Source: Rhodocyclales bacterium (GTDB taxonomy: Bacteria > Pseudomonadota > Gammaproteobacteria > Burkholderiales > Rhodocyclaceae). From it: a stretch of DNA of 64,000 bases. Of this stretch, positions 8,676 to 16,577 are shown piece by piece. The position numbers were made by a program, and so were the translations under genes. Location of the stretch: the NCBI GenBank assembly GCA_016235025.1, contig JACRMV010000004.1, positions 62,001-126,000 of the forward strand. The letters are read 5' to 3'. Position 1 is the stretch's first letter, and each line of letters begins with the position of its first letter. A model generated the notes under the pieces. The model made no database searches. It saw only the letters and a program-made list of their open reading frames with translations, and was not told the origin of the DNA.

Positions 8676-9631
8676 GCCTCGCCCCGCTGGAAGAAATCGA
8701 TGGTCTGCACTTGTGCCGCCGCCGCAGGAAACTCGACCGGATCGAAGGCGCGATCACCTTCGGCGTCGGGCGTGCCGCTGGCTTCGAGTGCGACGAAATC
8801 GTACAGCTTCGCATCGAGCAGATGCGAGGGCACGACATTGGACAGGCTGCGGAACATGGTTTCGATGCGGCCAGGAAAGCGCTTGTCCCAGTCACGCAGC
8901 ATCCGTTTCACCTGCTGCCGTTGCAGGTTGGGCTGCGAGCCGCACAAATCGCAGGGAATGATTGGAAAGGCGCGCGCGCCGGCCCAGGCCTCGAGGTCGC
9001 TTTCGCGGCAATAGGCAAGCGGACGGATGACGATGTGCTTGCCATCGTCGGAGACCAGTTTGGGCGGCATGGCTTTCAGCTTGCCGCCGAAAAACATGTT
9101 GAGGAACAGCGTCTGCAGAATGTCGTCGCGGTGATGGCCGAGCGCGATTTTGGTCGCGCCGAGCTCGTCGGCGACGCGGTACAACACGCCGCGACGCAAG
9201 CGCGAACACAGCGAGCAGGTGGTCTTGCCTTCCGGAATCAGGCGCTTGACGATGGAATAGGTATCTTCGTTCTCGATGTGGAACGGCACGCCGAGTCCAG
9301 TCAGGTAACGCGGCAGCACGTCGGCCGGAAAGCCGGGTTGCTTTTGATCGAGATTGACGGCGACGATCTCGAACTCAACCGGCGCATGCTCGCGCAGATG
9401 AAGCAGCATGTCGAGCAGCGCGTAGGAATCCTTGCCACCGGAAAGGCAGACCATGACGCGGTCGCCCGCCTCGATCATGTTGAAGTCGGCAATCGCCTGG
9501 CCGGTTTCGCGGCGCAGGCGCTTGGCCAGCTTGTTGTTCTCGATGCGCGCACGATCCGCCTGGCGCGCCGTGGGCGCGGGCGAGGCCGGAATGGATGCGG
9601 CAAGAGGTTTCGCGAGAAATTCGGTATTCAT
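8672..9631 (-). CDS. ttcA: tRNA 2-thiocytidine(32) synthetase TtcA
   Basis: ATP-dependent enzyme that thiolates C32 of some tRNAs using a [4Fe-4S] cluster. It is 319 aa. The PP-loop is [16 protein letters not shown]. The CxxC pair is in [12 protein letters not shown], and a third cysteine lies in [25 protein letters not shown] is also family-specific. The ATG at 9631 overlaps the stop of the upstream SDR gene by 4 bp. A proline/alanine-rich N-terminal stretch of about 25 residues precedes the conserved core. Confidence 0.95.
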   Translation of the reverse strand: MNTEFLAKPLAASIPASPAPTARQADRARIENNKLAKRLRRETGQAIADFNMIEAGDRVMVCLSGGKDSYALLDMLLHLREHAPVEFEIVAVNLDQKQPGFPADVLPRYLTGLGVPFHIENEDTYSIVKRLIPEGKTTCSLCSRLRRGVLYRVADELGATKIALGHHRDDILQTLFLNMFFGGKLKAMPPKLVSDDGKHIVIRPLAYCRESDLEAWAGARAFPIIPCDLCGSQPNLQRQQVKRMLRDWDKRFPGRIETMFRSLSNVVPSHLLDAKLYDFVALEASGTPDAEGDRAFDPVEFPAAAAQVQTIDFFQRGEA

Positions 9632-10386
9632 AGGTGCGCCGTGCGACCGCCGTCGACATTGATGACTTGCCCTGTCACATAGGGCGCGTCGAAGATGAGG
9701 AATTTTACCGCACGGGCGATGTCGGCAGGTTCGCCAACGCGCGCCAGCAGCGTGTGGGCAACAATGGCTTCGCGTTGCGCGGGCGGGAAATCCATTGCAT
9801 TGTCCGGCCATTCGATGGCGCCGGGGGCTACCGCATTGACGCGCACGGCCGGCCCCAGTTCAACCGCCAGCGCCCGCGTCAGGCCGAGCAGGCCGGCCTT
9901 CGCCGCGCAATACACGGCATAGCCCTTGAGCGGCCGCACGGCGTGGATGTCGGTGATGTTGACGATGCTGCCCCCAGCTTGCACAAGGTGCGGTGCGGCG
10001 GCCTGCGCCAGAAACAGCGGCGCCTTGAGGTTGGTGCCGACCAGGTCGTCCCAGGCCGCCGTATCGGTAGCACCGACTTTTGTCGGGTAGAACGACGAGG
10101 CGTTGTTGACCAGGCCATCGAGTCGGCCAAAGCGGGCAACGACATGATCGACGAGTTCCGACAGCGCCGCCACATCGAGCAGATCAGCGGCGAAGGCCGC
10201 AGCCGATTCCGGGCGCTGTGCATTGAGTGTCGCGGCCAAAGCGGTGGCCTCGGCGCGCGAGCGGTAGTAGTGAATCGCCACGCGTGCGCCTGCGGCATGC
10301 AGGGTGCGCACGATTTCCGCCCCGACCCGGCGCGCCGCGCCGGTGACAAGAATGACAGGAGAAATGGCCGCAGGATCGACGTTCAT
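9628..10386 (-). CDS. Pteridine reductase-like short-chain dehydrogenase
   Basis: NADPH-dependent short-chain dehydrogenase that probably reduces dihydropteridines or folates. At 252 aa it has SDR length. The cofactor motif is TGAARRVG, in which the arginine pair replaces the classical TGxxxGxG and is typical of pteridine reductases (FolM/PTR1). The structural NNAS motif is present, and catalysis uses Y-x3-K in [10 protein letters not shown]. The C-terminal GQVINVDGG is conserved. Its loop [14 protein letters not shown] matches a degenerate copy of the dispersed repeat. It overlaps ttcA by 4 bp. Confidence 0.88.
   Translation of the reverse strand: MNVDPAAISPVILVTGAARRVGAEIVRTLHAAGARVAIHYYRSRAEATALAATLNAQRPESAAAFAADLLDVAALSELVDHVVARFGRLDGLVNNASSFYPTKVGATDTAAWDDLVGTNLKAPLFLAQAAAPHLVQAGGSIVNITDIHAVRPLKGYAVYCAAKAGLLGLTRALAVELGPAVRVNAVAPGAIEWPDNAMDFPPAQREAIVAHTLLARVGEPADIARAVKFLIFDAPYVTGQVINVDGGRTAHL
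10064..10086 (-). repeat. Degenerate copy of the dispersed repeat inside the SDR gene
   Basis: The plus strand reads GCCGTATCGGTAGCACCGAC then TTTT: the reverse form of the repeat with three substitutions. It encodes KVGATDTA in the pteridine-reductase gene. Length relative to the family appears unchanged, so chance similarity is possible. Confidence 0.4.
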
Positions 10387-11204
10387 CAGGCCGCCAGTAT
10401 ACCGGCCAATACCTGTGCTGCTGCGGCAAAACCGAAGCCGGCGGTAACCGCCACCGAGGAACCGTAACCGGCGCAGGCCAACCCTGCCGCACCATCGAAA
10501 CCTTCTTCGGCCTCTGCCTCAACGCTGCAAAACCCGGCGCTGGCAGGACGGCGGATATGTTCCGGCGAATAGACGCAGGCGACGCCGAATTTCTTTTTCG
10601 GATCGCGCGAAAACCCGTACTCCTTGCGCAGGCGGGCGCGCACCTTCGAGGCCAGCGTATCCTGCGTGGTGCGGGACAGATCGTCCACAGTGATCCGCGT
10701 CGGATCGAGCCGCCCGCCGGCGCCGCCGGTGCTGACGATACGAATCCCGGCGCGCCGGCAATGCGCGATCAACGCCGCCTTGGCGCGCACGTTGTCGATC
10801 GCATCGATCACCGCGTCAGACGCTGGAATCAGCCCGGCGACATTGTCTTCGGTAATGAATTCGTCGATCGCCGCGACCCGGCACAGCGGGTTGATCTCGC
10901 CGATCCGGGCCGCCATTGCCATCACCTTCGCCGCGCCGAGCGTGGATTCCAGCGCATGGATCTGACGGTTTAGGTTGGATTCGGCGATGTGGTCAAGATC
11001 GATCAGCGTGATCTGCCCGATGCCCGAGCGCGCCAGCGCCTCCGCTGCCCAGGAACCGACACCGCCGATACCGACAACGACGACATGCGCCGCCAGCGCC
11101 CGCGCCAACGCACCCGCGCCATACAGCCGCTCGATGCCGCCGAAGCGGCGCGCCAGATCGGTGGTCGGCACTGAGGAATCGGGTACAGCAGGGCTCGATG
11201 ACAT
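10386..11204 (-). CDS. tcdA: tRNA threonylcarbamoyladenosine dehydratase TcdA
   Basis: E1-like enzyme that cyclises t6A37 of ANN-decoding tRNAs to ct6A using ATP. It is 272 aa. The adenylation motif is VVVGIGGVGSWAAEALARSG, followed by LIDLDHIAESNLNRQ and VIDAIDNVRAKAAL. FGVACVYSPE is a family segment. The ATG at 11204 is preceded by GGAAGG at a 5-nt spacing; a GTG six bases earlier has no room for a ribosome site. A degenerate repeat copy lies in the RRPASAGF segment near the C-terminus. Confidence 0.94.
   Translation of the reverse strand: MSSSPAVPDSSVPTTDLARRFGGIERLYGAGALARALAAHVVVVGIGGVGSWAAEALARSGIGQITLIDLDHIAESNLNRQIHALESTLGAAKVMAMAARIGEINPLCRVAAIDEFITEDNVAGLIPASDAVIDAIDNVRAKAALIAHCRRAGIRIVSTGGAGGRLDPTRITVDDLSRTTQDTLASKVRARLRKEYGFSRDPKKKFGVACVYSPEHIRRPASAGFCSVEAEAEEGFDGAAGLACAGYGSSVAVTAGFGFAAAAQVLAGILAA
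10529..10554 (+). repeat. Degenerate dispersed repeat inside tcdA
   Basis: AAAACCCGGCGCTGGCAGGA followed by CGGCGG differs from the consensus at a few positions. On the coding strand it is read as RRPASAGF. Confidence 0.45.
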
Positions 11205-11214
11205 GGCCACCTTC

Positions 11215-11361
11215 CTATTGACGGACCAGGGATTGTCGGCGTGAGTCGATATAGGCGTTGAGGTCGCTGACCCGATAGCGAACGGCGCGGCTGCCGATGC
11301 GGATGTCCTCCCATTGATGGGCCAACTCCCAGATGCTCATGAATTCTATGTGTTGAAGCAT
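11215..11361 (-). pseudogene. Remnant of an AlpA/excisionase-type HTH protein
   Basis: The final 40 or so codons (WEDIRIGSRAVRYRVSDLN, then an alpha-helical AYIDSRR tail) look like the DNA-reading end of small AlpA or MerR-like excisionase proteins, where RVRYRVSDLDAW is usual. The N-terminal helix-turn-helix half is missing or unrecognisable, so I treat this as a truncated relic. It lies between tcdA and a toxin-antitoxin pair, close to a tRNA integration site, which suggests remains of an earlier integrated element. It could also be a genuine 48-aa protein. Confidence 0.5.
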
Positions 11362-11494
11362 GATGCCCTTTGCTGGCTTAGCGGAAGCTTTGAGTTCGTC
11401 TGTCACCAGATATGCGAAGAAGAACCGGCAGGGTCCAGTTAGCGGTGTCGGAATTCGCCTCATATAACCCAGCCAACTGTGGGAATGCACCGTT

Positions 11495-11776
11495 TCAAGC
11501 AGCCCTCTTGATCTTGACGTGAGGAGCAAGGCCGGCAATGGCAGCCATATCGACCAAGGCATCCAGCGAGAACAACTCGACCTTGCCACGCATTAGGTCC
11601 GAGATACGCGGTTGGGTGACACCAAACATCTTGGCGGCATCAATCTGAGTCATGCCGCGCTTTTTGATCAACTCAGTTAGCTCGATGATCAGTTCAGCGC
11701 GCGCGCGCATACTGGCCGCCAGTTGCGGCGTGTCTTCGATGGCGTCCCAGACGCTCTGAAATCTTTGCTTGCTCAT
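11495..11776 (-). CDS. XRE-family antitoxin (HigA-like)
   Basis: DNA-binding antitoxin of a type II toxin-antitoxin pair, 93 aa. The helix-turn-helix is GMTQIDAAKMFGVTQPRISD, in the class that pairs with DUF891/HigB-type toxins. Its ATG overlaps the stop of the upstream toxin gene by 4 bp, so the toxin is translated first, as in higBA systems. It would neutralise the toxin and repress the shared promoter through the palindrome at 12113-12130. Confidence 0.88.
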   Translation of the reverse strand: MSKQRFQSVWDAIEDTPQLAASMRARAELIIELTELIKKRGMTQIDAAKMFGVTQPRISDLMRGKVELFSLDALVDMAAIAGLAPHVKIKRAA

Positions 11777-12105
11777 GGCTTCGTCCTCATCAATTCCTTG
11801 TAGCGATTGCGTGCAAGCTCAATATCGCCTGTCGCAGTCTTCTGGGTTTTCTTCTGAAAGCAATGAAGTACATAAACTGCATCTTCAAGTTTCGTCAGGT
11901 AGATCACCCGAAAAGCCCCTGCCTCATCCCGTATCCGCACTTCGCGTACGCCCTTTCCGACTGATGGCATCGGCTTCCAGTCTTCGGGATCGTAACCACG
12001 CTGTAAGCGATCAATCTGGAATCCTGCCGCTCGGCGAGCGGCTTCAGGAAAGCTGCGTAGTTCGTCCAGGGCGTTGCCGCGAAATTCAACAGGTTTAAAG
12101 GCCAT
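11773..12105 (-). CDS. Type II toxin, DUF891/RelE-HigB superfamily
   Basis: Predicted ribosome-dependent mRNA endonuclease toxin, 110 aa. The fold is recognised from VEFRGNALDELRSFPEAARR, the central strand REVRIRDEAGAFRVIYL and the ending YVLHCFQKKTQKTA, all typical of phage Gp49-like/DUF891 toxins. It overlaps the antitoxin gene by 4 bp. The pair lies just outside the left end of the integrated element, on the chromosomal side of the attachment repeat. It may stabilise this region or be left over from an older element. Confidence 0.9.
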   Translation of the reverse strand: MAFKPVEFRGNALDELRSFPEAARRAAGFQIDRLQRGYDPEDWKPMPSVGKGVREVRIRDEAGAFRVIYLTKLEDAVYVLHCFQKKTQKTATGDIELARNRYKELMRTKP

Positions 12106-12112
12106 AGCGCAC

Positions 12113-12130
12113 TATACAATACTTTGTATA
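12113..12130 (-). promoter_or_regulatory. Palindromic operator of the toxin-antitoxin operon
   Basis: TATACAA (12113-12119) and TTGTATA (12124-12130) form a perfect inverted repeat around TACT, 8 bp upstream of the toxin start. It overlaps the only AT-rich promoter-like stretch, as expected for autoregulation by the antitoxin. Confidence 0.7.
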
Positions 12131-12206
12131 TTTTAAAAGAGCCCGCTTTGGTCGCTGTGAGTACTCTGTGAGTAAACAGTGATTACATTTTGCTTTTTTG
12201 GCTACA

Positions 12207-12237
12207 AAATAAAAAGGCCTCCATCGATGGAGGCCTT
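12207..12237 (-). terminator. Original terminator of tRNA-Met, now separated from it
   Basis: AAGGCCTCCATC/GATGGAGGCCTT (12214-12237) is a perfect 24-bp palindrome. Read on the minus strand it is followed by TTTTTATTTTG. It begins 6 bp beyond the CCA end of the left attachment copy, so before integration it terminated the tRNA transcript. Confidence 0.8.
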
Positions 12238-12243
12238 GACATG

Positions 12244-12290
12244 ACTGGTGGTGATGGGGGGACTTGAACCCTCGACCTACGGATTATGAA
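12244..12290. repeat. attL: 47-bp direct repeat of the 3' half of tRNA-Met
   Basis: Identical to 18084-18130. It contains the tRNA CCA end, T-arm and anticodon loop, and stops at ATTATGAA, where the sequence turns into element DNA. It marks the left boundary of the integrated element. Confidence 0.95.
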
Positions 12291-12553
12291 AATTAGCCAA
12301 AAACCATAGACCTTTACAAATCAACACCTTGTAACGTCCGCCAACTCGTTACGTAGCGTCATGAAGCCTCAAAATAAAACCTTTCAGCTTCGCGTAGCTA
12401 CGATTTAGCTACGCTGTTCATTGCTGCTGGTGGCTCGCCAATCCAGACAAATCTGAGATTGGATACTGTCGTTCTCATTCAGCTAAGGCGCGCTCGGAGT
12501 GATGAAACTGGGCACTGTGTAAAGAAAATCATGATGTTTGGCTTACCAAAACC

Positions 12554-13153
12554 TCAAGCAGGTTGCCGAGCCACTTCCTCATGGAAGCGGCAAAAATGTA
12601 CAGATAATTTAAGAAGAAAAAGATAGAAACCTACTTGCCCTAAAGTAAATAGCTTATTTTTATCCTCACGGGCCATAAATGCCTGTAGTGGCACTGTGTG
12701 AAGATCGTCAAGCAATGCTACATAGTCATCATCGATGTTTGCACCTTTTGGCAAATAGAACAAAGATGTAACTTTTTGTTCTTTAATAGAAATGACTTTG
12801 CTTTCGACTCTCTTCGGATCAAGTCCAGCAGCTAGCAATAGACTCAAATAACGACTGAGCTTAATAATCGGTGCATAGGTAAGCTTAGCTGGAAGCTCAC
12901 GTTTGTTCTCTGGAGAGGCATCGCAGCTGTTGGACAATAACATTGCACGTACAAGTTTTCTTTCGCCATCCTCAAATCGAACAATCTCGATAGAAGTCCA
13001 GCCATCCCCTTGCAAGATCTCATCTCGGTAACGATCAAGATAGTATTCAATTCGGTGGGGAAATCGATCAAGAGCCTTGACGAGATTTTCCTTAGCCTCT
13101 TGGGTTAAGTAGTAAGGAATTTGCTCCTTGATCGATTCAGTCGAAAGCTCCAT
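12554..13153 (-). CDS. Unknown cargo protein (third gene of TIGR04255 operon)
   Basis: A 199-aa soluble protein I cannot assign. It begins with MELSTESIKEQIPYYLTQEA and has a central segment LLSNSCDASPENKRELPAKL, followed by a run that looks like alternating strands and helices (KVTSLFYLPKGANIDDDYV). The C-terminus has a hydrophobic helix (GFYLFLLKLSVHFC). The SNSCD motif and the FYLPKG motif look like conserved landmarks rather than disorder. It is AT-rich, starts 12 bp after the preceding gene, and is last in the operon. No nuclease, ATPase or toxin motif is evident. Confidence 0.75.
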   Translation of the reverse strand: MELSTESIKEQIPYYLTQEAKENLVKALDRFPHRIEYYLDRYRDEILQGDGWTSIEIVRFEDGERKLVRAMLLSNSCDASPENKRELPAKLTYAPIIKLSRYLSLLLAAGLDPKRVESKVISIKEQKVTSLFYLPKGANIDDDYVALLDDLHTVPLQAFMAREDKNKLFTLGQVGFYLFLLKLSVHFCRFHEEVARQPA

Positions 13154-13165
13154 ATCTACCTGAGC

Positions 13166-13498
13166 TTAGCTTTCGTACAAATCCCACAGATTGGCATAGA
13201 GAACTGTCTCGAAATCATGCTCTAGCGGCTCTTGTGCGCCGAGCAAGTTCGCGTAAAAACGACTCATAGCATGTTCTAAGTCGGTAGAGGGATGAGCATA
13301 TGACCCTGTAATAGGGTTGTTAAAACTCGAAAACGTATCTCTGTTACCGCATGCAGAATACATTTTGGATTGAATGGGGCTTGTCTTTTTTTCTAGAGCT
13401 TGCGCAGGGCTGCTTTGAACTGATTGCGCAGCAATAAGACTAGCTGCCAATACGTAGCTGAATGTGCTTGATTTATGATGATAGGAAATTTCATTCAT
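13166..13498 (-). CDS. Unknown cargo protein (second gene of TIGR04255 operon)
   Basis: A 110-aa protein of unknown function. Residues 13-35 are hydrophobic and small (YVLAASLIAAQSVQSSPAQA), which looks like a signal peptide or membrane segment, although the length before it and the lack of basic residues make this uncertain. The C-terminal part MSRFYANLLGAQEPLEHDFE ending ANLWDLYES is compact and probably the conserved core. Its start overlaps the TIGR04255 gene by 8 bp and its stop is 12 bp before the third gene, so the three are one transcript. Confidence 0.72.
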   Translation of the reverse strand: MNEISYHHKSSTFSYVLAASLIAAQSVQSSPAQALEKKTSPIQSKMYSACGNRDTFSSFNNPITGSYAHPSTDLEHAMSRFYANLLGAQEPLEHDFETVLYANLWDLYES

Positions 13499-14240
13499 AA
13501 TTTGGCTCGAGAGACTGTATAGCTTCGGGTGTTAGACAATCAAAGAACATTTCTTTGTTAGCTGCATGAATTAAATCGAGTTTTTTATCAAAGCTATCTA
13601 ATACTGTCTGAATCGGAACGCCACCTTGATTTGCAAAGGTATCTACGTCAACGATCAATCCTTCCATTATTTGGCCAGTATGCAACGTAGCTTGAGCAGA
13701 TGAAACTAATTGAACTGCATGAGTAAACCCACCCCTTGGGACTTCTATTCGAAGTTGAAAAGGTTCTTTCTCAAGTTTGTGACCTGCAATAGAAACATTA
13801 AAATTGAGTAGTGAAATTTTATGTTTATCGTTAGTGGCTGGAATTAAGTCAACATATTTCATTGAGTATCTCTCAATCCCATCAACGATTTTTGTCTTTG
13901 ATAAGACTGCCATAGTCTTCATGATGGCAGAGCGAAAACTTACCCATCCAGGGTAAGGATATTTGCAACTGACTGAAACACTAAAATCGCCTATGTTGAC
14001 GAAGTAATTTTCCCAGTCAAGCCGGCTTAGCGGCGCGAACTTCAAGTTGGGATCAGCGTCCCTAAATGGTTTTGGTAGTTGTGCGAATGGAAGTTGATCA
14101 ATCTTCTTGTCGCCGGATAGTTCGTTGAACAAGAAACCGGGAAATACAACTGATGCAGGGGCACTGCTTGAAAAACGCAGTTCAAAAATGGCATCAATTA
14201 ATGGCTCTTTCCCTAATTTTGTCGGTAACCGCGTGGCCAT
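13491..14240 (-). CDS. TIGR04255-family protein
   Basis: A 249-aa member of the sporadically distributed TIGR04255 family, whose function I do not know. The start KEPLIDAIFELRFSS matches the family opening (PLVEAIFELRW type), and YSMKYVDLIPA in the middle is another family landmark. It is first in an AT-rich operon of three overlapping or nearly touching genes carried by the integrated element, on the strand opposite to the Rep and integrase genes. Its patchy distribution and its place as cargo of a small integrative element make accessory functions such as anti-phage defence plausible, but nothing in the sequence proves it. Confidence 0.78.
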   Translation of the reverse strand: MATRLPTKLGKEPLIDAIFELRFSSSAPASVVFPGFLFNELSGDKKIDQLPFAQLPKPFRDADPNLKFAPLSRLDWENYFVNIGDFSVSVSCKYPYPGWVSFRSAIMKTMAVLSKTKIVDGIERYSMKYVDLIPATNDKHKISLLNFNVSIAGHKLEKEPFQLRIEVPRGGFTHAVQLVSSAQATLHTGQIMEGLIVDVDTFANQGGVPIQTVLDSFDKKLDLIHAANKEMFFDCLTPEAIQSLEPNYE

Positions 14241-14362
14241 TGTCGAGATTGTCCCATTCAGGCGAAGTTGTAAATATTACTAAGGCTACCAGACTTTTCC
14301 GTCCATGTAACACGGGGTACAAGTTTAAAATTTCGACATGCAACCCGCATGCTAACAGAGCA

Positions 14363-14445
14363 ACCCAGCAAAAATCCACAGGCGGCCGCTGACGGCCCCT
14401 CTATGGCCAAGGCGGCGGCCGCCTGTGGGGTTTTGCGTGCTGGGT
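14363..14445. repeat. Large hairpin in the element's divergent intergenic region (candidate origin)
   Basis: A 14-bp perfect stem (CCACAGGCGGCCGC at 14376-14389; GCGGCCGCCTGTGG at 14415-14428) closes a 25-nt loop. An outer, imperfect extension runs to ACCCAGC (14363-14369) and GCTGGGT (14439-14445). It lies between two divergent genes, so it is badly placed for a terminator. With an HUH Rep gene in the same element it is a good candidate for a rolling-circle replication origin or a strong regulatory cruciform. Confidence 0.6.
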
Positions 14446-14480
14446 AGAATTGGACAACTAAAACAACACTCCCATCAACA

Positions 14481-15593
14481 ATGTCCAGTTTTCTCGACGT
14501 TTCCAAGAAATCCTTGCGATACCTGTTCGGCAAACAAACCGCCGACACCGTAGGCAATATCCCCCGGCGGTTTCTGAAAGCCTTCCTGGCGCACGGCGTC
14601 GAAGCCTCGCAAATTCCGCGCTTGCTGCCGCAGATCAAGTTCGAAGACGTGCAGTCTCCAGAGAAACTACTGGCCGCGCTGACGCCTGAGATACTGGATC
14701 AAACCGCGCAACTTTTCGGCATTCGTAGCCAATGGCTGGCAGGAATCGAGGATCAGATTTATTCTGGTTTTTACGCCTACAAGCGGCCTAGAGAGCTGCT
14801 GAATCATGTCGCCCCACTTTGTCTACCTGATGATCAATGGCTAAATTTTCCTTTGCGCGTTTTGGCAACAACACTAAACCTTGATCGCAACAACTCAGCC
14901 CAGCAACTCCTCATCCCGATTGTCGTGGAAAGAATTGCCGAACTAGGTGAAGATGAAATCTTTCGATACCACATTTATAAAGACGGTTTTGACTGGTCAT
15001 ACCTTCCTGCGCGTGTCGAACTCAAAGCCGTTGCACGATTGCTGTTCAAAAAAGCGGGTATCGGCGTGCCGCTGTATCCAGTCTCGCCCAAGCAAATGGA
15101 CGACATTCTGAAAGGGAGAGCATTTCCACGACAGCACTTGGATGGCTGTTTGCTGACAACCCCTTCGCTGGAGGACTTTGCGCTATCCAAAGAAGAAAGC
15201 GGGATTGCAAAAGAAGTCGAAGAGCTTCCTGCCGTCCTTGACTACATCGAGGAGCACAACCTGCAGTCGTTCTCTTTTCCACGTGCTGATGTACTTGAAC
15301 CAGATGGGCAACCGGCTGGACACGTGGGTTCCTCCTCCCCTCCACCCACTCTTTCAAAAGCCAATACCCTCAGACCAATGCAGATGGATAAGCAGCTTTG
15401 CCAAGACACGGCAAAGAAACTGTGGGCACAATACCCCACCATGACCATTGCAGAGATGTATCGCCATAATGAGCTTCGGCAAGCTGGCGGCAAAAACTAC
15501 ACAGATAAAACCCTCCGCTCATGGTTAAGTCCTGTCGCTCCGCCCCATGTCAGAGCCAAACGAGGGCGTCCCAAAAAAGACGAAGCCACGTAA
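14481..15593 (+). CDS. Unknown element protein, possible DNA-binding regulator
   Basis: A 370-aa protein of unknown family, first in the rightward module. The N-terminal 110 residues are predicted helical (FLAHGVEASQIPRLLPQIKF, PEILDQTAQLFGIRSQWLAG), a layout seen in helix-turn-helix regulators. A serine/proline-rich linker follows around residue 285. The last 60 residues (MTIAEMYRHNELRQAGGKNY, then TLRSWLSP) look like a second small helical DNA-binding unit and end in an AT-hook-like KRGRPKK. The position beside the hairpin suggests control of replication or of the divergent cargo promoter. This is inference from shape and position only. Confidence 0.7.
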   Translation: MSSFLDVSKKSLRYLFGKQTADTVGNIPRRFLKAFLAHGVEASQIPRLLPQIKFEDVQSPEKLLAALTPEILDQTAQLFGIRSQWLAGIEDQIYSGFYAYKRPRELLNHVAPLCLPDDQWLNFPLRVLATTLNLDRNNSAQQLLIPIVVERIAELGEDEIFRYHIYKDGFDWSYLPARVELKAVARLLFKKAGIGVPLYPVSPKQMDDILKGRAFPRQHLDGCLLTTPSLEDFALSKEESGIAKEVEELPAVLDYIEEHNLQSFSFPRADVLEPDGQPAGHVGSSSPPPTLSKANTLRPMQMDKQLCQDTAKKLWAQYPTMTIAEMYRHNELRQAGGKNYTDKTLRSWLSPVAPPHVRAKRGRPKKDEAT

Positions 15594-15710
15594 CTACGCG
15601 GCAGAAAAATACCCGCCTGCCGTAAAAACGGTTTTTCCAGCTGGCCGGGAATTTTCTCATCGGCCTCCACAAACCATGATGCCTCCATGTTCAACAACGA
15701 TGGAGACACC

Positions 15711-16574
15711 ATGGCAAACCAGCAATTTCCGGCGGAAGTATTCCTTCCGGGCAATCCGCAGGGCGAGCAAGCAGTCCCGCCCGCCCGCATCGCGGAGCGA
15801 GCGGACGGACGGGGCGGCGCAGCCGCCCCTAGACTTGACAAAAGGACATATCTCGACAAAGAACAGGGAAGATATCGGGTCATCCTGAGAGACTATGGCG
15901 GCGGTTTATGTGAGATCGGCTGGTCATTCGTCCCCAACCTCTTACCTACTAAAGCAGGTCGGGGAAATTCCGAACAGAAAGAACAGAATGAAGATCGCGC
16001 CGTGCGTCGCGCCCGTTCCCGCCTCCGCCAGTTAATCCTCTCGGCGCAAGCTGACCATCTGCTGACCCTGACCTATCGGGAGAACGTCACCGACTACAAA
16101 CAGGCCAGCAATGATCTGAGTGCGTTTATTCGCCTTGTCAGGACACATCTGCCCAAGTGGGTGTTTATCACCGTCCCGGAGCGCCAAAAGCGCGGGGCGT
16201 GGCATTGGCATCTGGCCGTAGTCGGAAGGCAAGATGTTGATCTGCTGCGTCGTTGCTGGCGGCATGTCGCGGGTGAAGGCAACATCGATGTGCAAAAACC
16301 CAAGCGCGGCAAGAATCGGCGCCTGGGCATTGTGGCTTATTTATCCAAGTATCTGGCTAAGGGATTCGCCGAGAACGACCGCGAGCTGAACGGCCATCGC
16401 TACCGCGCCTCGCTTGGCATTCAAGTGCCAGGCGAACTCGTTGAAATTCCCGAACACTTGCGCGGGGAAGTTTCCGCGTATGTGTTGGCTCGCTTGCAGG
16501 AACGGGCTGGCAGTGTCGGCTTCGTCTGGGTCGATCCACCTTTGATGGCAGGTTGGGCCTGTTCTTGGGGTTGA
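15711..16574 (+). CDS. HUH-type rolling-circle replication initiator (Rep, YxxxY class)
   Basis: A 287-aa HUH endonuclease. Motif 1 is LLTLTYREN. Motif 2 is GAWHWHLAVVG with the metal-binding His165 and His167. Motif 3 is VAYLSKYLAKGF with Tyr210 and Tyr214 spaced Y-x3-Y, the two-tyrosine form of phiX174-gpA and inovirus G2P-like Reps. It would nick an origin and remain covalently attached to the 5' end. The ATG at 15711 has GGAG five bases upstream; an earlier in-frame ATG at 15687 lacks a ribosome site. The first 50 residues are low-complexity and GC-rich. The presumed target is the hairpin at 14.4 kb. Confidence 0.85.
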   Translation: MANQQFPAEVFLPGNPQGEQAVPPARIAERADGRGGAAAPRLDKRTYLDKEQGRYRVILRDYGGGLCEIGWSFVPNLLPTKAGRGNSEQKEQNEDRAVRRARSRLRQLILSAQADHLLTLTYRENVTDYKQASNDLSAFIRLVRTHLPKWVFITVPERQKRGAWHWHLAVVGRQDVDLLRRCWRHVAGEGNIDVQKPKRGKNRRLGIVAYLSKYLAKGFAENDRELNGHRYRASLGIQVPGELVEIPEHLRGEVSAYVLARLQERAGSVGFVWVDPPLMAGWACSWG

Positions 16575-16577
16575 TTC

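Larger units (their letters stand above)
12131..12553. other. Gene-free stretch: tRNA terminator, attL, element left end
   Basis: No credible gene. It holds the tRNA-Met terminator (12207-12237), the left attachment repeat (12244-12290), and then about 260 bp of the left end of the integrated element. That left end includes an 8-bp inverted repeat GCGTAGCT (12392-12399) / AGCTACGC (12407-12414) and a nearby related GTTACGTAGCG. These could be arm-type sites for integrase or excisionase. Confidence 0.6.

Noticed and set aside
12244-12290. A second tRNA-Met gene at attL
   Set aside because: Only the 3' half of the tRNA is present; the sequence after ATTATGAA is element DNA and cannot form the D-arm or acceptor stem.
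15620-15636. CCGT-AAAA-ACGG followed by TTTTT as a terminator after the 370-aa element gene
   Set aside because: The stem is only 4 bp; too weak to claim.
15547-15888. A 113-codon plus-strand frame overlapping the start of the Rep gene
   Set aside because: It overlaps the end of the 370-aa gene and the start of Rep in another frame, and is Ser/Pro/Arg-rich without motifs or a good ribosome site.
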